Shown: positions 44,350-52,107 of the stretch, in pieces
Position numbering within the stretch: position 1 is the first letter of the stretch
Layout: every line of letters begins with the position of its first letter
Source: CAZMGV01 sp964621525 [NCBI: uncultured bacterium]
GTDB lineage: Bacteria; JAGRBM01
NCBI GenBank assembly: GCA_964621525.1
Contig: CAZUMS010000001.1
Span: forward strand, 1 to 64,000
Direction of reading: 5' to 3'
Length of the DNA: 64,000 nucleotides
Translations under genes and position numbers: made by a program
The notes under the pieces: generated by a model
The model's database searches: none
What the model was told of the DNA's origin: nothing
The model's input: only the letters and a program-made list of their open reading frames with translations

Positions 44350-45506
44350 TGATCGTCAGTTCAAGATCCCGCTTCAAAACGTACCTCCCGACCCGGATCA
44401 CCGCTTCTGCCGGAGCTGCTGAAAAGGTCGCCCGCTTTGCCGCCGATGCGGGGATCCGTAAGGCGATTCTCCTCTCGGACCGGGGCCTCGCGCCGCTGGC
44501 CGAAAAGATCGCCGGCCTTCTGGGCCCGGTTCACGCCTGCACGTTCCTCGATGTCGAGCCCGACACGGGCGTCGCGATCATCGACGCGGCGGCGGAGCTC
44601 GCCCGAAAGCACGGCGCCGACGGCGTCGTGAGCCTTGGCGGCGGATCGGTGATCGACACCGGCAAGGGTGTCGCCGTGGCCCTTAAAAAGGGCGGCTCGG
44701 TCCGGCCATGGATCGGCACGAACACGCTGAAGGGCGAACCCGTCGTCCCGCACCTCGTCCTTCCGACGACCGCCGGAACGGGCAGCGAGGTGACGCCCGC
44801 CGCCGTCGTCAAGGACGGCCACGTGAAACTGATCCTGTGGGACGACGCGGTTTATCCCGCCGCCTGTATCCTGGACCCGCTGCTCACCGTGAAACTGCCG
44901 CCCACGCTCACGGCTGCCACCGGCATGGACGCGCTCACTCATGCCATCGAGGCCATTCACTCGGTTTCGAGCAGTCCCGTCACCGACGCACTGGCGCTCC
45001 ACGCCATCGAGCTGATCGGGGACAACCTGCGGGAATGCGTCCACCACGGCGCGAACCTCGACGCCCGTATGAGCCTGCTTGTCGCCTCGAACCTCGCCGG
45101 GCAGGCGATTGCGAATGCATTTCTGGGCTCCGTCCACGCCCTCGCCCATTCGGTCGGGGCTCACGCACGGGTCCATCACGGCACGGCGAACGCCATCATC
45201 CTTCCGCACGTGATGAAGCAGAATCTCGCGAAAGGCCCCGCCGCCTGCGCCGGGCGTTACGCCCTCGTGGGCCGCTCGCTCAAGGTGCCCGCAGGCAGCG
45301 ACGAGGAGATGGCCCTCCGGGCCATTCAGCGCATCGAAGCGATGCTTCGGGAAATCGCTCTCCCCCAGCGCCTGCGCGACGCCGGCGTCAGATCGGACCA
45401 GAAGAACGCCATCATCGCCGGCGCCCTGGACGACATTTCCCACAAGTCGAATCCGCTCACGATGACCCCGGAACTGTTCGGCGAGCTTTTCGACGCCGCG
45501 TGGTGA
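44349..45506 (+). CDS. iron-containing alcohol dehydrogenase
   Basis: From ATG 44349 the protein has 385 residues, a normal length. It is a group III NAD(P)-dependent dehydrogenase with the nucleotide-binding GGGSVIDTGKGVAV, the PTTAGTGSEVTP motif, and metal-binding residues in MDALTHAIEA and HALAHSVGAHARVHHGTANAIILP. It would oxidise an alcohol to an aldehyde, or the reverse. The substrate cannot be read. The frame is open upstream to 44034, but that part lies inside the response-regulator gene and is not homologous. Confidence 0.93.
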   Translation: MIVSSRSRFKTYLPTRITASAGAAEKVARFAADAGIRKAILLSDRGLAPLAEKIAGLLGPVHACTFLDVEPDTGVAIIDAAAELARKHGADGVVSLGGGSVIDTGKGVAVALKKGGSVRPWIGTNTLKGEPVVPHLVLPTTAGTGSEVTPAAVVKDGHVKLILWDDAVYPAACILDPLLTVKLPPTLTAATGMDALTHAIEAIHSVSSSPVTDALALHAIELIGDNLRECVHHGANLDARMSLLVASNLAGQAIANAFLGSVHALAHSVGAHARVHHGTANAIILPHVMKQNLAKGPAACAGRYALVGRSLKVPAGSDEEMALRAIQRIEAMLREIALPQRLRDAGVRSDQKNAIIAGALDDISHKSNPLTMTPELFGELFDAAW

Positions 45507-45596
45507 GGGCCCGCCTCCTGGCGTCTTAACAACCGAAAGCCACCAAAGGCCGCACTCCTTTTCCCACGACCTTCTCCCCCCGGATCGGGTAAACTG

Positions 45597-46397
45597 GTGA
45601 CCATCGAAGCGCAGGAAACCCGGCCCGTGAGCACCGTACCGTCCCATCCGCCGTTTTTCTCTCCCGATATAGGGGAAGACTACGAGACGTTCTGGTCCGA
45701 AATGGCCCGGACGCCCGAGGGGGCGCGGCTTGCCGTGGGCGGGCATCCGTTCGGGCGCTACCCGACGGAGGAATCCCTCATCTGGCAGGGGCTCCCGGTG
45801 GCGAGGCTCGTGAAGGAATGCCTGGACCTCCAGCCTTCCGACCGGGTGCTGGAGGTGGGCTGCGGCATCGGGCGGCTCGCCCGGCACATCGCCCCCGAAG
45901 TCGCCGGCTACCACGGCGCGGATATTTCCGCCCCCATGTGCCTCAGGGCCGCGTGGGCGCTCCGGGAACTGCCGAACGTCACTGTAACGCACCTGAAGGG
46001 CTGCTCTCTCTCGCCGTTTCCGGACCGCTCGTTCGATGCCGTCTACTTCCAGCATGTGCTGATCCACCTCGAGCAGCCCGATATCGAACGCTACCTGTCG
46101 GAAGCGTACCGGGTGCTCAGGCCCGGCGGCCGGGTTTATGCGCAGTTCTACAACCGCAACCACCCGCAGGGGTTCGACGAGCTGGCCCATGCCGTGGACC
46201 AGCGGGTCCGGGACGGCCGCCAGCAGCGCGGCCGCGTCTACTGCCACACGAGCGCCGATGTCCGCGCTCTCCTTGCCCGGGCGGGATTCCGCGTGGACGG
46301 GGAGCGGAGCCACCTCAGCCCCGTCCGGCAGACCCGCGCGTGGTGGCCCGACAACGACTTCTTTTTCTGGTTGATCGGCACTGGCCGGAAAGGCTAA
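45597..46397 (+). CDS. SAM-dependent methyltransferase
   Basis: The 266-residue protein starts at GTG 45597, though GTG 45627 (VSTVPSH) is also possible. It has the Methyltransf_11 or 25 fold: VLEVGCGIGRLARHIAPE for SAM binding, GADISAPMCLRAAW, FDAVYFQHVLIHLEQPDIERYLSEAYRVLRPGGRVY. The C-terminal part is charged and aromatic (FFFWLIGTG). It probably methylates a small molecule or lipid. There is no clear operon link with the neighbours: 90 bases upstream, 102 bases downstream with a large stem-loop. Confidence 0.85.
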   Translation: MTIEAQETRPVSTVPSHPPFFSPDIGEDYETFWSEMARTPEGARLAVGGHPFGRYPTEESLIWQGLPVARLVKECLDLQPSDRVLEVGCGIGRLARHIAPEVAGYHGADISAPMCLRAAWALRELPNVTVTHLKGCSLSPFPDRSFDAVYFQHVLIHLEQPDIERYLSEAYRVLRPGGRVYAQFYNRNHPQGFDELAHAVDQRVRDGRQQRGRVYCHTSADVRALLARAGFRVDGERSHLSPVRQTRAWWPDNDFFFWLIGTGRKG

Positions 46398-46418
46398 GGC
46401 AGCGGCCCCTGCGGCCCT

Positions 46419-46454
46419 GCCCGGCGGTTTCCCCTTGAGGGAAACCGGCCGGGC
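46419..46454. terminator. long stem-loop after the methyltransferase
   Basis: GCCCGGC plus GGTTTCCC pairs with GGGAAACC plus GGCCGGGC over 15 base pairs with one bulge and a five-base loop. No T-run follows, so it could be a terminator of the non-canonical kind or an RNA processing/stability element before rluA. Confidence 0.5.
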
Positions 46455-46499
46455 GAGACACGGCCGCCGGTAGAATTCCCCGCAGATTCCGAAAACACT

Positions 46500-47519
46500 T
46501 TGTTCGTGCCCAAGGCCTACTACTTCGACGTTCGCGCCCCGGAAGCGGGAATGAGACTGGACCGCCTTGTGCGCAAGCTCCTGCCGGACGAGTCCCTCTC
46601 GAACATCCACCGGATGATCCGCTCAGGCCAGGTCCAGGTGGGCACGAAGCGGCAGGACAACAGCTACCGCGTGGAAGCGGGAGAGGTCGTCGTGCTCCCG
46701 GTGCCCCCGGCCGTGAAACGGGTCAAACCCCCTCCGGCGGAGACCAAGGAGTGGACCGCCCCCAAACCGAAGATCATCCGCGAGACGAAGAACTGGGCGG
46801 CGGTCTGGAAGCCGGGCGGCCTCTCCGTGCAGGGCGGCACCGGCCAGGGCCCCTGGAGCGTCGTGAACTGGCTGAAGAACCAGTATCCCGAGGCGGAGTT
46901 CCCGCCCGCCCCCGTTCACCGGCTGGATCTCGACACGACGGGACTCCTGATCGCGGCGAAAAGCCCGCAGGCGGCGAGGTGGTTCCAGCTTCACCTCAGT
47001 TCCCGCACGATGCGGAAGTTCTACCTCTGCCTCGCGGAGAGCGCCCCCAAGGAAGACCACTTCATCATCGACGGGCCGCTGTTCCGGGCGACCTCGGGGC
47101 GAATCAAGATGGCGGTCGACCCGAGGGGCGTCCATGCCGTCACGGAGGTGTGGCGGCTCTCGTCGGGCCCCAGAACCTCGCTTCTCATGGCGTTCCCCCA
47201 CACGGGACGCACGCACCAGATCCGGGCCCACCTCGCGCATATCGGCTGCCCCATCGTCATGGACGAGCGCTACGGCTCCACCCTGAAGATGCCCGGCGAG
47301 CTCGCCCTGTTCGAGCGGATCTATCTCCACGCCTGGCGGCTCGAATTCCCCCGGCCGGACGTCCCCGGCGAGGCGGGGGACAGGGGAGACAACGAGGCCG
47401 CCTCCCCCACCGTCCGCGTCGAAGCCCCTCCGGACGACCTGTTCCTGAAGGCCCTCCGGCACACCGGCAACAAACTCCCCGAGGTCCGCTGGGAGATCGA
47501 GGGGAAAAAGAAGAAATAG
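46500..47519 (+). CDS. RluA-family pseudouridine synthase
   Basis: The 339-residue protein isomerises uridine to pseudouridine in rRNA or tRNA. An S4 RNA-binding domain occupies about 15-70 (RLDRLVRKLLPDESLSNIHRMIRSGQVQV). The catalytic motif HRLDLDTTGLLIAAKS has the nucleophile Asp, and the G-R-T-H-Q-I-R-A-H-L-A-H-I-G-C-P-I segment is standard. The first codon may be TTG 46500 or GTG 46506. The next gene, pqqD-like, starts one base after the stop, so it may be transcribed with the peptide-modification set, probably without a functional link. Target uridine unknown. Confidence 0.92.
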   Translation: MFVPKAYYFDVRAPEAGMRLDRLVRKLLPDESLSNIHRMIRSGQVQVGTKRQDNSYRVEAGEVVVLPVPPAVKRVKPPPAETKEWTAPKPKIIRETKNWAAVWKPGGLSVQGGTGQGPWSVVNWLKNQYPEAEFPPAPVHRLDLDTTGLLIAAKSPQAARWFQLHLSSRTMRKFYLCLAESAPKEDHFIIDGPLFRATSGRIKMAVDPRGVHAVTEVWRLSSGPRTSLLMAFPHTGRTHQIRAHLAHIGCPIVMDERYGSTLKMPGELALFERIYLHAWRLEFPRPDVPGEAGDRGDNEAASPTVRVEAPPDDLFLKALRHTGNKLPEVRWEIEGKKKK

Positions 47520-47807
47520 ATGCTACCCTCTTCCCCCATGCCGAAGTACCAGCAGGACCGGGATATCGCGTGGCGGAGCGTGGACGGCGAGGCCGTTCTC
47601 GTGGACCCCGTGGCCCGCGAGCTTCGCGTGCTGAACCCGGTGGGAACGGCGGTGTGGGCCGCCCTCGAGACGCCCCGGACGCTGGAAGAACTCACCGCCG
47701 AGATCGCGGCGGCCTTCGACGTCTCCCCCGGGACCGCCCGCGCCGATATCGAGGCGTTTCTCGCGGTCCTGCGCTCGAAGAAACTGCTGCGGGAGATCCC
47801 TGGTTGA
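47520..47807 (+). CDS. PqqD-like peptide-binding (RiPP recognition) protein
   Basis: The 95-residue protein has the PqqD winged-helix pattern: DIAWRSVDGEAVLVDPVARELRVLNPVGTAVWAAL, ETPRTLEELTAEIAAAF, and a C-terminal helix. In PQQ and related ribosomal peptide pathways such a domain binds the leader peptide and presents it to a radical SAM enzyme. ATG 47520 directly abuts the rluA stop; ATG 47538 is an alternative. The gene overlaps the S26-type peptidase by four bases and is followed by the kinase-like and radical SAM genes, the expected partners. Confidence 0.87.
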   Translation: MLPSSPMPKYQQDRDIAWRSVDGEAVLVDPVARELRVLNPVGTAVWAALETPRTLEELTAEIAAAFDVSPGTARADIEAFLAVLRSKKLLREIPG

Positions 47808-48250
47808 AATCCCAGCTGGCGAAAGCGGTCGGCGACATCCTGCGCGAGGAAGTCGAGAAACGGGGCCGCGTCAATTTCCGGATTACGGGCCGCTCCATGG
47901 TACCGCTCCTGAAACCCGGCGACGTCGTGACGGTGGAGCGGATCGGCCGGAAGTGGCGGCTCGTGCCCGGTGACCTGCTGGTGCTCGCCGGGGACGACGG
48001 CCCCATCGTGGTTCACCAGTTCGTCTACTGGAGCTTCAGGGACGGTGAAGCCCACTTGCGAACCGTCGGCCGGAACAGTAAGGCGCTGGACCGGCTCTGG
48101 CCCCACGGAGCCCTGATCGGCCGCGTGACCGTGCGGGAACGGGGCCGCAAGAACCTCCGGGGCCCCGCCGCCCCCCTGTGGCTCGCGAGCTCCCTGTTCG
48201 TGGCCATGGGCGGAGTCATCACCGCCAGACTGGAGCGCCTGCTCAAGTGA
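47804..48250 (+). CDS. S26-type membrane peptidase with ER-like Ser/His pair
   Basis: The 148-residue protein starts at TTG 47804, overlapping the pqqD stop. It has box B ITGRSMVPLLKPGDVV with putative nucleophile Ser31, a beta-rich core, and PIVVHQFV with His71 in the position of the ER-type signal-peptidase catalytic His rather than the bacterial Lys. A hydrophobic segment at about 123-140 is a C-terminal membrane anchor, unusual for bacterial LepB, which is anchored N-terminally. In this context it is a candidate leader or precursor peptidase. It overlaps the kinase-like gene by four bases (GTGA). Confidence 0.82.
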   Translation: MKSQLAKAVGDILREEVEKRGRVNFRITGRSMVPLLKPGDVVTVERIGRKWRLVPGDLLVLAGDDGPIVVHQFVYWSFRDGEAHLRTVGRNSKALDRLWPHGALIGRVTVRERGRKNLRGPAAPLWLASSLFVAMGGVITARLERLLK

Positions 48251-49068
48251 CCGATTCGACCCGACCCGTGATTGCCGGACATCCTGTTGACGTCGCCGCC
48301 GTGCCGAAACTGATGGACGCTACGGCGAAAATCCTGGGCGCGGGAGGCGAAGCCACCGGCCGCCCCTACCGGCTGATGCTGCTGGAAAAGAAGACCCTGA
48401 ACTACTCGGACCCCTACAAAGTCGCGGTCACCCGGCGGGACCACGGCTTTTCGGCCGGTTCGTCCGCCTTCCGGGCCGACATCGAGTTCCCCGGCCGAAA
48501 CATCCGTATCGAGATCGCCCCGCCGCCGCCGTCCGGCAATCCGGACCGGGACAACGCCCTCGAAAACGCCCTCCGGCTCATTACCCAGTGGCTCGCCTGG
48601 GAGCACCGGGGCTTTGTGCTCCACGCCTCGGCTTTCGTCCGGCCCGCGGGCGGCGCCGTCGTGGCCTACGGCCCCTCGGGTGCGGGCAAAAGCACCCTCG
48701 CCCGCAAGGCGCTGGAGAGCGGCCGGCCGGTGCTGGGCGACGACCTTGTGATCGTCCGCATCGAGAAGGACGGCCTCTCCGTGGAAGGAACGCCCTTTTC
48801 CGGCTCCGATCCGCGGATTCCGTTCACGGGCGGCCGCCACCCGGTGGCCATGCTCGTCAGCCTCGAAAAGGGCGCGGGAGTATCTCTCAAATCACAATCC
48901 GCCGCCGAACGGCTCTCGTCGCTGCTGGCCCAGGTCCAGGGCCTCGCCGACCGGACCAAAGAGGAACAGGCAAAGCTCATGGAGCAGCTGACGCCTGCCC
49001 TGACGAACACGCCCGGCGGCACGCTCGTCTTTGATCTCGGCTCCGGCCTCTGGCAAACTCTGGGGTAA
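48247..49068 (+). CDS. HPr-kinase-related ATPase
   Basis: The 273-residue protein starts at GTG 48247. The N-terminal about 115 residues are a beta-rich domain. The C-terminal half matches the HPr kinase/phosphorylase fold: LHAS with His126, Walker A GPSGAGKS (142-149), and GRPVLGDDLVIV (159-170), which corresponds to the conserved V-A-D-D loop. The K3/H-P-r-loop residues of genuine HprK are not obvious, so phosphorylation of HPr is unlikely. HprK-related proteins near PqqD proteins are known in uncharacterised gene sets. Its role here, perhaps as a peptide or sugar kinase, is unknown. Confidence 0.82.
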   Translation: MTDSTRPVIAGHPVDVAAVPKLMDATAKILGAGGEATGRPYRLMLLEKKTLNYSDPYKVAVTRRDHGFSAGSSAFRADIEFPGRNIRIEIAPPPPSGNPDRDNALENALRLITQWLAWEHRGFVLHASAFVRPAGGAVVAYGPSGAGKSTLARKALESGRPVLGDDLVIVRIEKDGLSVEGTPFSGSDPRIPFTGGRHPVAMLVSLEKGAGVSLKSQSAAERLSSLLAQVQGLADRTKEEQAKLMEQLTPALTNTPGGTLVFDLGSGLWQTLG

Positions 49069-50116
49069 GCGGTACGAGTCAATCCCCGAGGGCCCGAGCC
49101 CGGAGGCTGCCATTTCCACCTTCGACGAAATCCGGGAGAAGATGGTCGCACGAAACCGGTTCGTGACGACCCAGCTCGAACTCACCTACCGGTGCAACTA
49201 CCACTGCGTCCACTGCTACTGCGTCGACCAGCCCGTCCGCGAGGAACTCTCCACGGAGGAGTTCAGGAACGTCATCGACCAGCTCTGGGAGCTGGGCTGC
49301 ATGAACATCACCTTCACGGGCGGCGAGGCGATCATCCGGAAGGATTTCTTCGAGCTCGCCCGCTACGCCCGCGAAAAGCGGTTCGTGATCCGGCTGTTCT
49401 CGAACGGACACCTGCTGGACGGGGACCGGCTGGAGCAGCTTCTGGAACTGAAACCCATCTCAGTGGATATCTCCCTCTACGGCGCGAGCGACGCGACCTA
49501 CGAGGCCGTCACCGGTTCCGGGGAGCGCTACGGACGGGTGAAACGCAACGTGGAGACCCTCGTGGAGCGCGGCCAGCGGGTAATCGTGAAGATCCCGCTC
49601 ATGCACGAGAGCTATCACGATCTCGAGAAGATGCTCGCCTGGTGCAACGAGATCGGCGTCCCCTACCTCACCGACGTCTGGATGACGCCGAAGGACGACG
49701 GCTCGACGAAGCCCACGCTGCACGCCCTCACCGACGGGGAGATGCGGGATTTCTTCACCCGCTACGGCGGCAAGGCGAAGAAGCTCGTCCGCCACGACGA
49801 CGAGGCGATCTGCACGAGCGCCTGCTCGTCCCCCATCGTCTCGCCCCATGGCGACGTGTTCGCCTGCACGCAGAACAAGCTTCCGGCGGGCAACGTGCGC
49901 GAGCAGCCGCTCGCCGGGATCTGGAAGGATTCGCACTGGCTGAAGGAAGTCCGCGACGTGAAGTGGCACCGGTTCGCCGAATGCCGCACCTGCGAGTTTC
50001 AGGACACCTGCTTCATCTGCCCGGCGATCAGCTTCTACGAGAACGGCCGCCTCGAAGGCCCCAACAGCCATGCCTGCCGGGTCGCCCGCATCCGTCACGA
50101 ACTGGGACAAGTCTAG
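49031..50116 (+). CDS. radical SAM/SPASM enzyme
   Basis: The 361-residue enzyme has the radical SAM Cys triad C55-x3-C59-x2-C62 (YRCNYHCVHC), a GGE-like TFTGGEAIIRKDFF, and a C-terminal SPASM domain (CTSACSSPIVSPHGDVFACTQNKL, then AECRTCEFQDTCFICPAISFYENG, and a last Cys in SHACRVAR) that binds auxiliary Fe-S clusters. These enzymes make C-C, thioether or related crosslinks in ribosomal peptides. The first start is TTG 49031, overlapping the kinase-like gene by 38 bases; ATG 49142 is possible, removing a poorly conserved N-terminus. No precursor is seen beside it. Confidence 0.92.
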   Translation: MISAPASGKLWGKRYESIPEGPSPEAAISTFDEIREKMVARNRFVTTQLELTYRCNYHCVHCYCVDQPVREELSTEEFRNVIDQLWELGCMNITFTGGEAIIRKDFFELARYAREKRFVIRLFSNGHLLDGDRLEQLLELKPISVDISLYGASDATYEAVTGSGERYGRVKRNVETLVERGQRVIVKIPLMHESYHDLEKMLAWCNEIGVPYLTDVWMTPKDDGSTKPTLHALTDGEMRDFFTRYGGKAKKLVRHDDEAICTSACSSPIVSPHGDVFACTQNKLPAGNVREQPLAGIWKDSHWLKEVRDVKWHRFAECRTCEFQDTCFICPAISFYENGRLEGPNSHACRVARIRHELGQV

Positions 50117-50175
50117 CTCTAGGATGATATGACTGACGGATATTCTTCCTGAATTCCCACCGGTCTTCTATTGTC

Positions 50176-52107
50176 ATGACAAATCATAAATGGCCACAGT
50201 TTGCATGGATAATCGCCTGTGCGGCCGGGATAGCAGGCTACGCTATCAAATACCCACCCGCAGCCAGTATTGCCACGAACCCAGACACCATTCACCAATT
50301 CGCTACCGTTTCGTGGTTTTACCATGCACTGGCAGAAAATGCCGGGCCATTGAATTCACCAGCCTATCTGTATCCAACTCCGGGTTTATTGGGCAGCTCC
50401 GAAATCCCGTTTCTGCAAGGGGTTGTATTCCTCGGACTCCGGCTGCTCGGCTTCGGCCCATTCCTCGCATGGAACCTCGTTTTCGCCCTATGCACATCGG
50501 GCAATCTGCTTTCGGCCTACTTTGCATTCCGGCACGAAACGCGTTCTCCGCTTTCCGCCATGATCGGCGCCCTGGTATTCGCCTCTTATCCGTTATGGCT
50601 TTTTGAGCTGGACAGCGGAATATGGTTTCGCACGGCGTTTGGGCTTCCACTTTCGTGGTACTTGCTATCCCAGATCAAAAAGTCGCCAGTTTATCATCGG
50701 CTTTATTTTCTGCTGGGTCTATGCCTTATCTGTCAGTTCCTCGCATCCGCCACGAATACCCTTTCCGCCATTCTTTTGGTCTCGCTCAGGACGGTATCGG
50801 AACCGAAGCTTCGCAAAAAACTGATTCCGACAGGGCTTTCGGTAATTCCGGTGGTAATGGCCGGACTGTTTCAGAATCTGCATTTCAACCGGATGACTCC
50901 GCCGGAAGATGTTCTGGGGAAAGACTATTTTCTTTCTCGTCAGATTATGCACCGGCTGGATCTGGCCAATTTCATCCCTTTCCCCTCCCAACTATATTCA
51001 TCGCTTTCCGAGCGGTATTTCCACCTCGACTATCGGACCCTTAAGACGTTGTTCCTCGCTCCCGTGAGCTTCGCAATTCTGGCGTTGCTGGCATGGCGGA
51101 GCATGTCTATCGCTTCCGGGCAGAGGTCATGGGTGACGGCCTTCGGATATTTTATTCCTGCGTTCTTGCTCAGTGTCCTCGGCATCATCTTGAGCAACGA
51201 TTTGATTGATCTCGGCGTTCTGACGAATACGTCAGGCATACTGATTCTGGCGTTATTTCTCGGCTGCTTGTCGATGGAAGTTTGCAGGTCTGCCGATATA
51301 GGCATCAGACCCCTGTTTATCCTGCTGCTCTATCCGGCCCTGCTGTCATTAGGCCCGGTCATATTCTTGTTCGGAAAGCCAGTAATGACAGGACCTTTTG
51401 CAGGCCTCGAAGTGATCGCTCCCATGCTCCTCAAGGTCCGCGTTCCGGCACGCCTGCTACTGGTTTGCTCAATACCAATTGCCCTTCTTTCAGCGTATGC
51501 AATCGACCGCATTTTGGGGAAAGTGAGCATTGCCGCAACCCCGCTGGCCATACTCGTATGTATTTTCCTATTCCTGAACCCCGGGCTTCAAATCTGGGCC
51601 TGGCCGATCCCTACGGTACAAGCATTTGATTTGAGGCCGAGCGAGCACACTTGCACCGGCTGCCATTACCCCGGCAGCTATCGAATTCCAGAGCCATATA
51701 GCTGGATCAAACGTTCTGGTTTGCCTGGCGGACTTCTTGAACTTCCGGCGGGCTTAAAGGATGAAGCAACTCGTGACGGCACCGTTCGGTTTCATGACAG
51801 TTACTACCAATTTTACTTCGCATTGGACGGAATTGCGCGTTTAAACGGGTTCACCTCCATCGTTCCGAAGTCGTACGTTGCATTCATCCAACAGCTGCAT
51901 GAGTTCCCATCGAATGACTCTCTGGATATGATTCGCTTGCGCAAGGGAAGCTGGATCCTCATCCACGGCGACCGTTACCTGCCGCAGGACTGGGAATTAC
52001 TCCAGAAGCGGCTGAATCCCCCGCCGGAAGGACTGGTGCTGGAGAAGAAGTGGGGGCCGGTGTGGCTGTTCCGGCTGGCGCCGGAGGCGCTCAGCTCACC
52101 ACCCTGA
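50176..52107 (+). CDS. polytopic membrane protein of atypical base composition
   Basis: The 643-residue protein has roughly ten to twelve hydrophobic helices up to about residue 480, then a soluble, probably periplasmic, C-terminal domain. Between helices it has conserved-looking aromatic and Asp-rich loops (NPDTIHQFATVSWFYHAL; DLANFIPFPSQLYSSLSERYF) like glycosyltransferase-C or YfhO-type proteins. The extracellular part has CTGCH (493-497). The AT content is clearly higher than that of all neighbours until about base 51,980, after which it returns to the local norm. It follows the radical SAM gene by 59 bases. Function not recognised; sugar transfer to a lipid or peptide is possible. Confidence 0.8.
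   Translation: MTNHKWPQFAWIIACAAGIAGYAIKYPPAASIATNPDTIHQFATVSWFYHALAENAGPLNSPAYLYPTPGLLGSSEIPFLQGVVFLGLRLLGFGPFLAWNLVFALCTSGNLLSAYFAFRHETRSPLSAMIGALVFASYPLWLFELDSGIWFRTAFGLPLSWYLLSQIKKSPVYHRLYFLLGLCLICQFLASATNTLSAILLVSLRTVSEPKLRKKLIPTGLSVIPVVMAGLFQNLHFNRMTPPEDVLGKDYFLSRQIMHRLDLANFIPFPSQLYSSLSERYFHLDYRTLKTLFLAPVSFAILALLAWRSMSIASGQRSWVTAFGYFIPAFLLSVLGIILSNDLIDLGVLTNTSGILILALFLGCLSMEVCRSADIGIRPLFILLLYPALLSLGPVIFLFGKPVMTGPFAGLEVIAPMLLKVRVPARLLLVCSIPIALLSAYAIDRILGKVSIAATPLAILVCIFLFLNPGLQIWAWPIPTVQAFDLRPSEHTCTGCHYPGSYRIPEPYSWIKRSGLPGGLLELPAGLKDEATRDGTVRFHDSYYQFYFALDGIARLNGFTSIVPKSYVAFIQQLHEFPSNDSLDMIRLRKGSWILIHGDRYLPQDWELLQKRLNPPPEGLVLEKKWGPVWLFRLAPEALSSPP

Noticed and set aside
44361-46610. 749-codon minus-strand open frame
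   Set aside because: Antisense to the alcohol dehydrogenase and methyltransferase; no coherent domain.
46751-48250. 499-codon frame ending with the S26-type peptidase
   Set aside because: The first 351 codons run out of frame through rluA and the pqqD-like gene; only the part from TTG 47804 shows peptidase similarity.
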